From: Brienomyrus brachyistius
Taxonomy: Eukaryota > Chordata > Actinopteri > Osteoglossiformes > Mormyridae
Assembly (NCBI RefSeq): GCF_023856365.1
Contig: NW_026042452.1
Location: 217,176 to 281,175, forward strand
Length of the DNA stretch: 64,000 nt
Direction: 5' to 3'
Shown here piece after piece: positions 1-10,705 of the stretch; the stretch's first letter is position 1; every line of letters begins with the position of its first letter. The notes beneath the pieces were generated by a model that was not told the DNA's origin, did not search any database, and worked only from the letters and a program-made list of their open reading frames with translations. The position numbers and the translations under genes are program-made.

Positions 1-5
1 ATAGA

Positions 6-1466
6 TGTTAGGGACAAATACACGCATGTTTGGTCTCGTTTGAATAGGCATGAGACGGCGAGTGTTATACACTCAGATTTAAGGCAGTATAGTTTTCCCT
101 AAGAGAACTATAGGAACTTCGGCTAAACCCACCAAACTGAGAGAGCCTCTCACATGGCAGAACAAGGGAATTACGACCACCCCCTAAAGTGATCTGATTG
201 GCTGAGGACTTGAGAACCAAGGCCAACAATGCCCCTAAAATTAACCGTTGACCGAAATTGGTCAGTCTTCAGAGACATGCCATCACCTGGTTTGGATACT
301 TAAGGAAGGGCCTCAGAAGGATTCGGGGAGTTACTCTGTAATCAGAGCTCCCACAGAGAACTGCGTGAAAGTCCATCTGTAGTCAGATACTTTCCGCAGA
401 ACTTTGTGCACTCTCAGCTGAGGAATGTGATTGTTTAATATTGTATTTGTCCAAATGTATTTACAAGTATGTGGCCACATGTCAATAATTATATATTGTA
501 ATATGTTTAATAAATGTTGTCTTGATTACTTCATGACTGTCTGATTTGCTAACTTCTTTATAAACTTTCCAGATTGGACTTCTATCCTGATTAGGACTAA
601 AGTGATAAATACTATCTTGCAGCCTCTGGGTTAAATCCCCTTTATCCGGGTCCCAAACTCGACTGCCCAAGTTAAGTTAGGTGGATACCAAAACCGCACC
701 TCTGGAGTTCGCACACGCTCAGTTACGGGCCGACTTAACCTCTGAGGTCAACACATGCTGATGAAAGGTACCGGTCTGCCCTCTGAGGGGCGTACACACT
801 ATGTTCCTAGGCACCGGGCATAGTCCCTGAGACGCTCACATGGTAAGACAATGGGCGGCATCGGCGGAGTCCCTGAGACGAGCCCAAAGTAAAACCTCGT
901 ACAAACTACCGCAACAAAAGGTGCGCCGTCACAGCCGCTGAGGTTGACACATGTTATGATATGGGCTGCCCCCGGCTGAGCCTCTGAGGTGGATGTACGT
1001 GTGGTTCGGGTAAACATCGGCTTAATCTCCGAGGCACCCACATGCTCAGTAATTGGCAGACACTGGGCCTTTGGGAAATTATATAGGTCGAGGGACCCGA
1101 ATAATCAGAGGCTGACATTGTCTTAAATGGTGCCGATTTCCGTGCATCTAAGACAAACCCTGTGGAACAAGCCCACGGATCGCCCTGTCGGCCGAGGCGA
1201 ATCTGGCGGACTCCTTCGTCAGGGGTAAACTAGAGTTGGTAATCTAAAGGAGAGTCCCGAAGTAATCCGAACAACATAAACGTCATGACTACAATATACT
1301 GAAATAAGGTCATTAATAAAATGGAGTCAGATGTGTGTCTAAAAGAATATCTTGTATATTAAAAAGGGTAAGTAATTCCCAGGAGCGCTTGGAAGGACCA
1401 ACACGCATTCACAGCCTTCGGCTGCGCCATTGGATTCCGCCATTGGGCCAGTGGGCGGCTCCCTAC
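6..1466 (+). mobile_element. LTR/leader-like head of the array unit
   Basis: The block starts TGTTAGGGAC, a usual LTR start. It has an AATAAA signal at 509-514 in an AT-rich stretch, then a GC-richer region with degenerate 40-47-bp repeats (699-1075). A short open frame begins at ATG 1321 and a splice-donor-like GGTAAGTAA follows near 1366. This order resembles the U3-R-U5 and leader of an LTR retroelement, but I could not place the 3' LTR border or a primer-binding site. Copies lie at 4603-6063 and 8275-9735. The class is inferred; an unrelated satellite head is possible. Confidence 0.45.
699..1075 (+). repeat. Degenerate 40-47-bp internal repeats
   Basis: Eight copies of a motif like CCTCTGAGG followed by ACACATG begin near 699, 739, 780, 823, 870, 934, 981 and 1026, with spacings of 40 to 64 bp. 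Copies differ strongly from each other, so this sub-repeat is much older than the kilobase-scale array that carries it. It recurs in the heads of units 2 and 3 at the same relative place. Confidence 0.7.
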
Positions 1467-2146
1467 ATTGATGAGGTACAACACGATTGCTACGACAAGG
1501 GGGAGCCAGGACGACAGGTCAGGGGGGAGATATCATCATCCCCACATTCCGAGATTGGGTACCAAGCCCCATATATATTAGTAGGCTGAATACAAGAGCA
1601 GCTGACCTGAGAAATAAGAAATAAGCTAAGCTGGAAACCTGGACCCTCCGACCAAGAATGCGTGAAGTACCCTCAGAAGGTCTACTAGAAGATGTACGTA
1701 GAAGACTACTACAGATCAGCTGATCTACACCACAGCAACAGTGATCCTTGAGCTGGACCGTCTTTGAAGACTCCGTAAATCTCCGTATAATAATATATAT
1801 CTACGGGAACGAGCAGAGAACAAGAACAAGATTTGTAAATGTAAGATTTGAAGGACCCGGCATGAAAAATAGAATAGTTCTCGTCATTAGTGAACATGTG
1901 TCTCGTCATTGTGTATCATGGACAGTAAGAGGGGGATCAATAGAGTGTTGTTATTATAACGTCTAAAAAGTATGATGGTCTGTCGATAAATCAATCAGAT
2001 AAATAATGAAGTCGTTTTCGCTGGAAAAGCCATCTCAGGCTGTCAAGTCTCCCGTTTTGGCCGGGAAACTACCGTATTTTACTTCTCTTTCGCGCCGTCC
2101 TCCCGTATTAGTATTTTCCCGTAAATCTCCCTTATATTATATAGTT

Positions 2147-2216
2147 GCTGGATAGTGCAGTGGTAAGATCGCCGCCTTTCACACGGGAGACCGGGGTTCG
2201 AATCCCGGTTGTGGCC
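2147..2216 (+). tRNA. tRNA-Glu(UUC)-like sequence, copy 1a; probable pseudogene
   Basis: The anticodon loop reads CTTTCAC, which gives anticodon UUC (Glu). An A-box-like AGTGCAGTGGTAAG and a perfect B box GGTTCGAATCC are present, so RNA polymerase III could start here. The fold is poor. The acceptor arm has two mismatches, the anticodon stem has mismatches at its ends, and the T arm has either an 8-nt loop or a G-G mismatch. A functional tRNA is therefore unlikely; a tRNA-derived pol III promoter is more plausible. This copy has AGTGCAGTGG where the other twelve have AGTGTAGTGG. An AT spacer ending in T-runs follows and could stop pol III. Confidence 0.6.
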
Positions 2217-2300
2217 AAAAATATATTTTATATATTTTATATATTTTATATATTTATATTATATTTATATTATATTTTTTATATATTGTATTATATAGTT

Positions 2301-2370
2301 GCTGGATAGTGTAGTGGTAAGATCGCCGCCTTTCACACGGGAGACCGGGGTTCGAATCCCGGTTGTGGCC
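2301..2370 (+). tRNA. tRNA-Glu(UUC)-like sequence, copy 1b
   Basis: Second of the pair in subunit 1.1, followed by CAGAAACAACTG instead of the AT spacer. There is no T-run terminator close behind, unlike the a-copies. Confidence 0.55.
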
Positions 2371-3077
2371 AGAAACAACTGCTATCACAACTAGAGATTG
2401 ATGAGGTACAACACGATTGCTACGACAAGGGGGAGCCAGGACGACAGGTCAGGGGGGAGATATCATCATCCCCACATTCCGAGATTGGGTACCAAGCCCC
2501 ATATATATTAGTAGGCTAAATACAAGAGCAGCTGACCTGAGAAATAAGAAATAAGCTAAGCTGGAAACCTGGACCCTCCGACCAAGAATGCGTGAAGTAC
2601 CCTCAGAAGGTCTACTAGAAGATGTACGTAGAAGACTACTACAGATCAGCTGATCTACACCACAGCAACAGTGATCCTTGAGCTGGACCGTCTTTGAAGA
2701 CTCCGTAAATCTCCGTATAATAATATATATCTACGGGAACGAGCAGAGAACAAGAACAAGATTTGTAAATGTAAGATTTGAAGGACCCGGCATGAAAAAT
2801 AGAATAGTTCTCGTCATTAGTGAACATGTGTCTCGTCATTGTGTATCATGGACAGTAAGAGGGGGATCAATAGAGTGTTGTTATTATAACGTCTAAAAAG
2901 TATGATTTATCTGTCGATAAATCAATCAGATAAATAATGAAGTCGTTTTCGCTGGAAAAGCCATCTCAGGCTGTCAAGTCTCCCGTTTTGGCCGGGAAAC
3001 TACCGTATTTTACTTCTCTTTCGCGCCGTCCTCCCGTATTAGTATTTTCCCGTAAATCTCCCTTATATTATATAGTT

Positions 3078-3147
3078 GCTGGATAGTGTAGTGGTAAGAT
3101 CGCCGCCTTTCACACGGGAGACCGGGGTTCGAATCCCGGTTGTGGCC
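3078..3147 (+). tRNA. tRNA-Glu(UUC)-like sequence, copy 2a
   Basis: First of the pair in subunit 1.2, preceded by CCCTTATATTATATAGTT and followed by the AT-rich spacer. Confidence 0.55.
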
Positions 3148-3222
3148 AAAAATATATTTTATATATTTTATATATTTATATTATATTTATATTATATTTT
3201 TTATATATTGTATTATATAGTT

Positions 3223-3292
3223 GCTGGATAGTGTAGTGGTAAGATCGCCGCCTTTCACACGGGAGACCGGGGTTCGAATCCCGGTTGTGGCC
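3223..3292 (+). tRNA. tRNA-Glu(UUC)-like sequence, copy 2b
   Basis: Second of the pair in subunit 1.2. The spacer between 2a and 2b is 9 bp shorter than in subunit 1.1. Confidence 0.55.
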
Positions 3293-4047
3293 AGAAACAA
3301 CTGCTATCACAACTAGAGATTGATGAGGTACAACACGATTGCTACGACAAGGGGGAGCCAGGACGACAGGTCAGGGGGGAGATATCATCATCCCCACATT
3401 CCGAGATTGGGTACCAAGCCCCATATATATTAGTAGGCTGAATACAAGAGCAGCTGACCTGAGAAATAAGAAATAAGCTAAGCTGGAAACCTGGACCCTC
3501 CGACCAAGAATGCGTGAAGTACCCTCAGAAGGTCTACTAGAAGATGTACGTAGAAGACTACTACAGATCAGCTGATCTACACCACAGCAACAGTGATCCT
3601 TGAGCTGGACCGTCTTTGAAGACTCCGTAAATCTCCGTATAATAATATATATCTACGGGAACGAGCAGAGAACAAGAACAAGATTTGTAAATGTAAGATT
3701 TGAAGGACCCGGCATGAAAAATAGAATAGTTCTCGTCATTAGTGAACATGTGTCTCGTCATTGTGTATCATGGACAGTAAGAGGGGGATCAATAGAGTGT
3801 TGTTATTATAACGTCTAAAAAGTATGATGGTCTGTCGATAAATCAATCAGATAAATAATGAAGTCGTTTTCGCGAACACGCTGGAAAAGCCAGGGGCCGG
3901 ACCGACTGTAGGGGGCGTGGCCAGAGACAGCCATCTCAGGCTGTCAAGTCTCCCGTTTTGGCCGGGAAACTACCGTATTTTACTTCTCTTTCCCGCCGTC
4001 CTCCCGTATTAGTATTTTCCCGTAAATCTCCCTTATATTATATAGTT

Positions 4048-4117
4048 GCTGGATAGTGTAGTGGTAAGATCGCCGCCTTTCACACGGGAGACCGGGGTTC
4101 GAATCCCGGTTGTGGCC
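4048..4117 (+). tRNA. tRNA-Glu(UUC)-like sequence, copy 3a
   Basis: First of the pair in the long-form subunit 1.3. Confidence 0.55.
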
Positions 4118-4192
4118 AAAAATATATTTTATATATTTTATATATTTATATTATATTTATATTATATTTTTTATATATTGTATTATATAGTT

Positions 4193-4262
4193 GCTGGATA
4201 GTGTAGTGGTAAGATCGCCGCCTTTCACACGGGAGACCGGGGTTCGAATCCCGGTTGTGGCC
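4193..4262 (+). tRNA. tRNA-Glu(UUC)-like sequence, copy 3b
   Basis: Second of the pair in subunit 1.3. Its 3' flank runs into the 309-bp tail. Confidence 0.55.
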
Positions 4263-4288
4263 AGAAACAACTGCTATCACAACTAGAG

Positions 4289-4597
4289 ATTGATGTAAGG
4301 ACATAAAACTTATAGGTCCTGCAGGCCCCAACTCTGATCAGCCTGCATCAGTCCATCTCAGAGCTCCAAGAAAAGGATCCACTGGCCCAGGCAAGATTGG
4401 ACTCCACGCATCAAACCATCCCTTTTAAGGAAGGCAAAGCCCTGCCGGCTCCTGAGAATAACTGGAGCAATACAGAAAAAGCAAGACCTTTCACCCCCTG
4501 GAGTGGCCGGAGTTCCACAGTCAAACCACAGCAACAACAGCTGTCAGTCCCCAGACACAGACACCTTTTCCACTAGAAATAGGATAACTCACCACAC
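4289..4597. repeat. Array tail segment (copy 1)
   Basis: 309 bp that links the last subunit to the next head. It is GC-balanced and has no long open frame. An identical-length copy is at 7961-8269. It ends in CACCACACA just before the TGTTAG start of the next head. Confidence 0.88.
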
Positions 4598-6792
4598 ATA
4601 GATGTTAGGGACAAATACACGCATGTTTGGTCTCGTTTGAATAGGCATGAGACGGCGAGTGTTATACACTCAGATTTAAGGCAGTATAGTTTTCCCTAAG
4701 AGAACTATAGAAACTTCGGCTAAACCCACCAAACTGAGAGAGCCTCTCACATGGCAGAACAAGGGAATTACGACCACCCCCTAAAGTGATCTGATTGGCT
4801 GAGGACTTGAGAACCAAGGCCAACAATGCCCCTAAAATTAACCGTTGACCGAAATTGGTCAGTCTTCAGAGACATGCCATCACCTGGTTTGGATACTTAA
4901 GGAAGGGCCTCAGAAGGATTCGGGGAGTTACTCTGTAATCAGAGCTCCCACAGAGAACTGCGTGAAAGTCCATCTGTAGTCAGATACTTTCCGCAGAACT
5001 TTGTGCACTCTCAGCTGAGGAATGTGATTGTTTAATATTGTATTTGTCCAAATGTATTTACAAGTATGTGGCCACATGTCAATAATTATATATTGTAATA
5101 TGTTTAATAAATGTTGTCTTGATTACTTCATGACTGTCTGATTTGCTAACTTCTTTATAAACTTTCCAGATTGGACTTCTATCCTGATTAGGACTAAAGT
5201 GATAAATACTATCTTGCAGCCTCTGGGTTAAATCCCCTTTATCCGGGTCCCAAACTCGACTGCCCAAGTTAAGTTAGGTGGATACCAAAACCGCACCTCT
5301 GGAGTTCGCACACGCTCAGTTACGGGCCGACTTAACCTCTGAGGTCAACACATGCTGATGAAAGGTACCGGTCTGCCCTCTGAGGGGCGTACACACTATG
5401 TTCCTAGGCACCGGGCATAGTCCCTGAGACGCTCACATGGTAAGACAATGGGCGGCATCGGCGGAGTCCCTGAGACGAGCCCAAAGTAAAACCTCGTACA
5501 AACTACCGCAACAAAAGGTGCGCCGTCACAGCCGCTGAGGTTGACACATGTTATGATATGGGCTGCCCCCGGCTGAGCCTCTGAGGTGGATGTACGTGTG
5601 GTTCGGGTAAACATCGGCTTAATCTCCGAGGCACCCACATGCTCAGTAATTGGCAGACACTGGGCCTTTGGGAAATTATATAGGTCGAGGGACCCGAATA
5701 ATCAGAGGCTGACATTGTCTTAAATGGTGCCGATTTCCGTGCATCTAAGACAAACCCTGTGGAACAAGCCCACGGATCGCCCTGTCGGCCGAGGCGAATC
5801 TGGCGGACTCCTTCGTCAGGGGTAAACTAGAGTTGGTAATCTAAAGGAGAGTCCCGAAGTAATCCGAACAACATAAACGTCATGACTACAATATACTGAA
5901 ATAAGGTCATTAATAAAATGGAGTCAGATGTGTGTCTAAAAGAATATCTTGTATATTAAAAAGGGTAAGTAATTCCCAGGAGCGCTTGGAAGGACCAACA
6001 CGCATTCACAGCCTTCGGCTGCGCCATTGGATTCCGCCATTGGGCCAGTGGGCGGCTCCCTACATTGATGAGGTACAACACGATTGCTACGACAAGGGGG
6101 AGCCAGGACGACAGGTCAGGGGGGAGATATCATCATCCCCACATTCCGAGATTGGGTACCAAGCCCCATATATATTAGTAGGCTGAATACAAGAGCAGCT
6201 GACCTGAGAAATAAGAAATAAGCTAAGCTGGAAACCTGGACCCTCCGACCAAGAATGCGTGAAGTACCCTCAGAAGGTCTACTAGAAGATGTACGTAGAA
6301 GACTACTACAGATCAGCTGATCTACACCACAGCAACAGTGATCCTTGAGCTGGACCGTCTTTGAAGACTCCGTAAATCTCCGTATAATAATATATATCTA
6401 CGGGAACGAGCAGAGAACAAGAACAAGATTTGTAAATGTAAGATTTGAAGGACCCGGCATGAAAAATAGAATAGTTCTCGTCATTAGTGAACATGTGTCT
6501 CGTCATTGTGTATCATGGACAGTAAGAGGGGGATCAATAGAGTGTTGTTATTATAACGTCTAAAAAGTATGATGGTCTGTCGATAAATCAATCAGATAAA
6601 TAATGAAGTCGTTTTCGCGAACACGCTGGAAAAGCCAGGGGCCGGACCGACTGTAGGGGGCGTGGCCAGAGACAGCCATCTCAGGCTGTCAAGTCTCCCG
6701 TTTTGGCCGGGAAACTACCGTATTTTACTTCTCTTTCCCGCCGTCCTCCCGTATTAGTATTTTCCCGTAAATCTCCCTTATATTATATAGTT

Positions 6793-6862
6793 GCTGGATA
6801 GTGTAGTGGTAAGATCGCCGCCTTTCACACGGGAGACCGGGGTTCGAATCCCGGTTGTGGCC
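6793..6862 (+). tRNA. tRNA-Glu(UUC)-like sequence, copy 4a
   Basis: First of the pair in subunit 2.1. Confidence 0.55.
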
Positions 6863-6937
6863 AAAAATATATTTTATATATTTTATATATTTATATTATA
6901 TTTATATTATATTTTTTATATATTGTATTATATAGTT

Positions 6938-7007
6938 GCTGGATAGTGTAGTGGTAAGATCGCCGCCTTTCACACGGGAGACCGGGGTTCGAATCCCGGT
7001 TGTGGCC
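6938..7007 (+). tRNA. tRNA-Glu(UUC)-like sequence, copy 4b
   Basis: Second of the pair in subunit 2.1. Confidence 0.55.
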
Positions 7008-7719
7008 AGAAACAACTGCTATCACAACTAGAGATTGATGAGGTACAACACGATTGCTACGACAAGGGGAAGCCAGGACGACAGGTCAGGGGGGAGATAT
7101 CATCATCCCCACATTCCGAGATTGGGTACCAAGCCCCATATATATTAGTAGGCTGAATACAAGAGCAGCTGACCTGAGAAATAAGAAATAAGCTAAGCTG
7201 GAAACCTGGACCCTCCGACCAAGAATGCGTGAAGTACCCTCAGAAGGTCTACTAGAAGATGTACGTAGAAGACTACTACAGATCAGCTGATCTACACCAC
7301 AGCAACAGTGATCCTTGAGCTGGAGCCGGACCGTCTTTGAAGACTCCGTAAATCTCCGTATAATAATATATATCTACGGGAACGAGCAGAGAACAAGAAC
7401 AAGATTTGTAAATGTAAGATTTGAAGGACCCGGCATGAAAAATAGAATAGTTCTCGTCATTAGTGAACATGTGTCTCGTCATTGTGTATCATGGACAGTA
7501 AGAGGGGGATCAATAGAGTGTTGTTATTATAACGTCTAAAAAGTATGATGGTCTGTCGATAAATCAATCAGATAAATAATGAAGTCGTTTTCGCTGGAAA
7601 AGCCATCTCAGGCTGTCAAGTCTCCCGTTTTGGCCGGGAAACTACCGTATTTTACTTCTCTTTCGCGCCGTCCTCCCGTATTAGTATTTTCCCGTAAATC
7701 TCCCTTATATTATAAAGTT

Positions 7720-7789
7720 GCTGGATAGTGTAGTGGTAAGATCGCCGCCTTTCACACGGGAGACCGGGGTTCGAATCCCGGTTGTGGCC
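7720..7789 (+). tRNA. tRNA-Glu(UUC)-like sequence, copy 5a
   Basis: First of the pair in subunit 2.2. The 5' flank is TATAAAGTT instead of TATATAGTT. Confidence 0.55.
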
Positions 7790-7864
7790 AAAAATATATT
7801 TTATATATTTTATATATTTATATTATATTTATATAATATTTTTTATATATTGTATTATATAGTT

Positions 7865-7934
7865 GCTGGATAGTGTAGTGGTAAGATCGCCGCCTTTCAC
7901 ACGGGAGACCGGGGTTCGAATCCCGGTTGTGGCC
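7865..7934 (+). tRNA. tRNA-Glu(UUC)-like sequence, copy 5b
   Basis: Second of the pair in subunit 2.2, before the second tail copy. Confidence 0.55.
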
Positions 7935-7960
7935 AGAAACAACTGCTATCACAACTAGAG

Positions 7961-8269
7961 ATTGATGTAAGGACATAAAACTTATAGGTCCTGCAGGCCC
8001 CAACTCTGATCAGCCTGCATCAGTCCATCTCAGAGCTCCAAGAAAAGGATCCACTGGCCCAGGCAAGATTGGACTCCACGCATCAAACCATCCCTTTTAA
8101 GGAAGGCAAAGCCCTGCCGGCTCCTGAGAATAACTGGAGCAATACAGAAAAAGCAAGACCTTTCACCCCCTGGAGTGGCCGGAGTTCCACAGTCAAACCA
8201 CAGCAACAACAGCTGTCAGTCCCCAGACACAGACACCTTTTCCACTAGAAATAGGATAACTCACCACAC
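7961..8269. repeat. Array tail segment (copy 2)
   Basis: Second copy of the 309-bp tail, joining unit 2 to the head of unit 3. Confidence 0.88.
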
Positions 8270-10464
8270 ATAGATGTTAGGGACAAATACACGCATGTTT
8301 GGTCTCGTTTGAATAGGCATGAGACGGCGAGTGTTATACACTCAGATTTAAGGCAGTATAGTTTTCCCTAAGAGAACTATAGAAACTTCGGCTAAACCCA
8401 CCAAACTGAGAGAGCCTCTCACATGGCAGAACAAGGGAATTACGACCACCCCCTAAAGTGATCTGATTGGCTGAGGACTTGAGAACCAAGGCCAACAATG
8501 CCCCTAAAATTAACCGTTGACCGAAATTGGTCAGTCTTCAGAGACATGCCATCACCTGGTTTGGATACTTAAGGAAGGGCCTCAGAAGGATTCGGGGAGT
8601 TACTCTGTAATCAGAGCTCCCACAGAGAACTGCGTGAAAGTCCATCTGTAGTCAGATACTTTCCGCAGAACTTTGTGCACTCTCAGCTGAGGAATGTGAT
8701 TGTTTAATATTGTATTTGTCCAAATGTATTTACAAGTATGTGGCCACATGTCAATAATTATATATTGTAATATGTTTAATAAATGTTGTCTTGATTACTT
8801 CATGACTGTCTGATTTGCTAACTTCTTTATAAACTTTCCAGATTGGACTTCTATCCTGATTAGGACTAAAGTGATAAATACTATCTTGCAGCCTCTGGGT
8901 TAAATCCCCTTTATCCGGGTCCCAAACTCGACTGCCCAAGTTAAGTTAGGTGGATACCAAAACCGCACCTCTGGAGTTCGCACACGCTCAGTTACGGGCC
9001 GACTTAACCTCTGAGGTCAACACATGCTGATGAAAGGTACCGGTCTGCCCTCTGAGGGGCGTACACACTATGTTCCTAGGCACCGGGCATAGTCCCTGAG
9101 ACGCTCACATGGTAAGACAATGGGCGGCATCGGCGGAGTCCCTGAGACGAGCCCAAAGTAAAACCTCGTACAAACTACCGCAACAAAAGGTGCGCCGTCA
9201 CAGCCGCTGAGGTTGACACATGTTATGATATGGGCTGCCCCCGGCTGAGCCTCTGAGGTGGATGTACGTGTGGTTCGGGTAAACATCGGCTTAATCTCCG
9301 AGGCACCCACATGCTCAGTAATTGGCAGACACTGGGCCTTTGGGAAATTATATAGGTCGAGGGACCCGAATAATCAGAGGCTGACATTGTCTTAAATGGT
9401 GCCGATTTCCGTGCATCTAAGACAAACCCTGTGGAACAAGCCCACGGATCGCCCTGTCGGCCGAGGCGAATCTGGCGGACTCCTTCGTCAGGGGTAAACT
9501 AGAGTTGGTAATCTAAAGGAGAGTCCCGAAGTAATCCGAACAACATAAACGTCATGACTACAATATACTGAAATAAGGTCATTAATAAAATGGAGTCAGA
9601 TGTGTGTCTAAAAGAATATCTTGTATATTAAAAAGGGTAAGTAATTCCCAGGAGCGCTTGGAAGGACCAACACGCATTCACAGCCTTCGGCTGCGCCATT
9701 GGATTCCGCCATTGGGCCAGTGGGCGGCTCCCTACATTGATGAGGTACAACACGATTGCTACGACAAGGGGGAGCCAGGACGACAGGTCAGGGGGGAGAT
9801 ATCATCATCCCCACATTCCGAGATTGGGTACCAAGCCCCATATATATTAGTAGGCTGAATACAAGAGCAGCTGACCTGAGAAATAAGAAATAAGCTAAGC
9901 TGGAAACCTGGACCCTCCGACCAAGAATGCGTGAAGTACCCTCAGAAGGTCTACTAGAAGATGTACGTAGAAGACTACTACAGATCAGCTGATCTACACC
10001 ACAGCAACAGTGATCCTTGAGCTGGACCGTCTTTGAAGACTCCGTAAATCTCCGTATAATAATATATATCTACGGGAACGAGCAGAGAACAAGAACAAGA
10101 TTTGTAAATGTAAGATTTGAAGGACCCGGCATGAAAAATAGAATAGTTCTCGTCATTAGTGAACATGTGTCTCGTCATTGTGTATCATGGACAGTAAGAG
10201 GGGGATCAATAGAGTGTTGTTATTATAACGTCTAAAAAGTATGATGGTCTGTCGATAAATCAATCAGATAAATAATGAAGTCGTTTTCGCGAACACGCTG
10301 GAAAAGCCAGGGGCCGGACCGACTGTAGGGGGCGTGGCCAGAGACAGCCATCTCAGGCTGTCAAGTCTCCCGTTTTGGCCGGGAAACTACCGTATTTTAC
10401 TTCTCTTTCCCGCCGTCCTCCCGTATTAGTATTTTCCCGTAAATCTCCCTTATATTATATAGTT

Positions 10465-10534
10465 GCTGGATAGTGTAGTGGTAAGATCGCCGCCTTTCAC
10501 ACGGGAGACCGGGGTTCGAATCCCGGTTGTGGCC
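10465..10534 (+). tRNA. tRNA-Glu(UUC)-like sequence, copy 6a
   Basis: First of the pair in subunit 3.1. Confidence 0.55.
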
Positions 10535-10609
10535 AAAAATATATTTTATATATTTTATATATTTATATTATATTTATATTATATTTTTTATATATTGTAT
10601 TATATAGTT

Positions 10610-10679
10610 GCTGGATAGTGTAGTGGTAAGATCGCCGCCTTTCACACGGGAGACCGGGGTTCGAATCCCGGTTGTGGCC
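10610..10679 (+). tRNA. tRNA-Glu(UUC)-like sequence, copy 6b
   Basis: Second of the pair in subunit 3.1. Confidence 0.55.
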
Positions 10680-10705
10680 AGAAACAACTGCTATCACAAC
10701 TAGAG

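Larger units (their letters stand above)
1467..2396. repeat. Array subunit 1.1 (short form)
   Basis: 930 bp beginning ATTGATGAGG. It carries a stretch with open frames on both strands, a block of four CCGTATT-like motifs, then two tRNA-Glu-like copies separated by an AT-rich spacer. It is the short form: it lacks the 8-bp and 41-bp blocks present in long-form subunits. Confidence 0.9.
2397..3318. repeat. Array subunit 1.2 (short form)
   Basis: 922 bp, short form. A local change near 2905 gives TGATTTATCTG where other copies have TGATGGTCTG. It begins at the same ATTGATG heptamer. Confidence 0.9.
3319..4288. repeat. Array subunit 1.3 (long form)
   Basis: 970 bp. It contains the two extra blocks near 3871-3930, including GGGGCCGGACCGACTG. 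It is followed by the unit tail, which also starts ATTGATG. Confidence 0.9.
1..4597. repeat. Higher-order tandem array, macro-unit 1 (three subunits)
   Basis: The unit consists of a head (1-1466), three subunits (1467-2396, 2397-3318, 3319-4288) and a 309-bp tail (4289-4597). The next unit restarts at 4598 with the same bases as position 1. Identity between units is close to complete by eye, which points to recent amplification or ongoing homogenisation. The window begins inside the array, so more units may lie to the left. Confidence 0.93.
6064..7033. repeat. Array subunit 2.1 (long form)
   Basis: 970 bp with both extra blocks. It is the first subunit after the head, as in unit 3 and unlike unit 1, where the long form is last. 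Confidence 0.9.
7034..7960. repeat. Array subunit 2.2 (short form)
   Basis: 927 bp, short form with a private 6-bp duplication near 7321 (GGAGCCGGACC in place of GGACC). The AT spacer also differs from the other copies by a base. Confidence 0.9.
4598..8269. repeat. Higher-order tandem array, macro-unit 2 (two subunits)
   Basis: Same head and tail as unit 1, but only two subunits (6064-7033 and 7034-7960), so it is 3672 bp long instead of 4597. The 925-bp difference is about one subunit. This is what unequal exchange inside the subunit array would give. Confidence 0.93.
9736..10705. repeat. Array subunit 3.1 (long form)
   Basis: 970 bp, long form. It matches subunit 2.1 closely, consistent with units 2 and 3 being sister copies. 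Confidence 0.9.

Noticed and set aside
6..1075. Confirmed full LTR of the array head with primer-binding site
   Set aside because: No TG...CA closing border, TSD or convincing primer site could be fixed, so it is given only as LTR-like.
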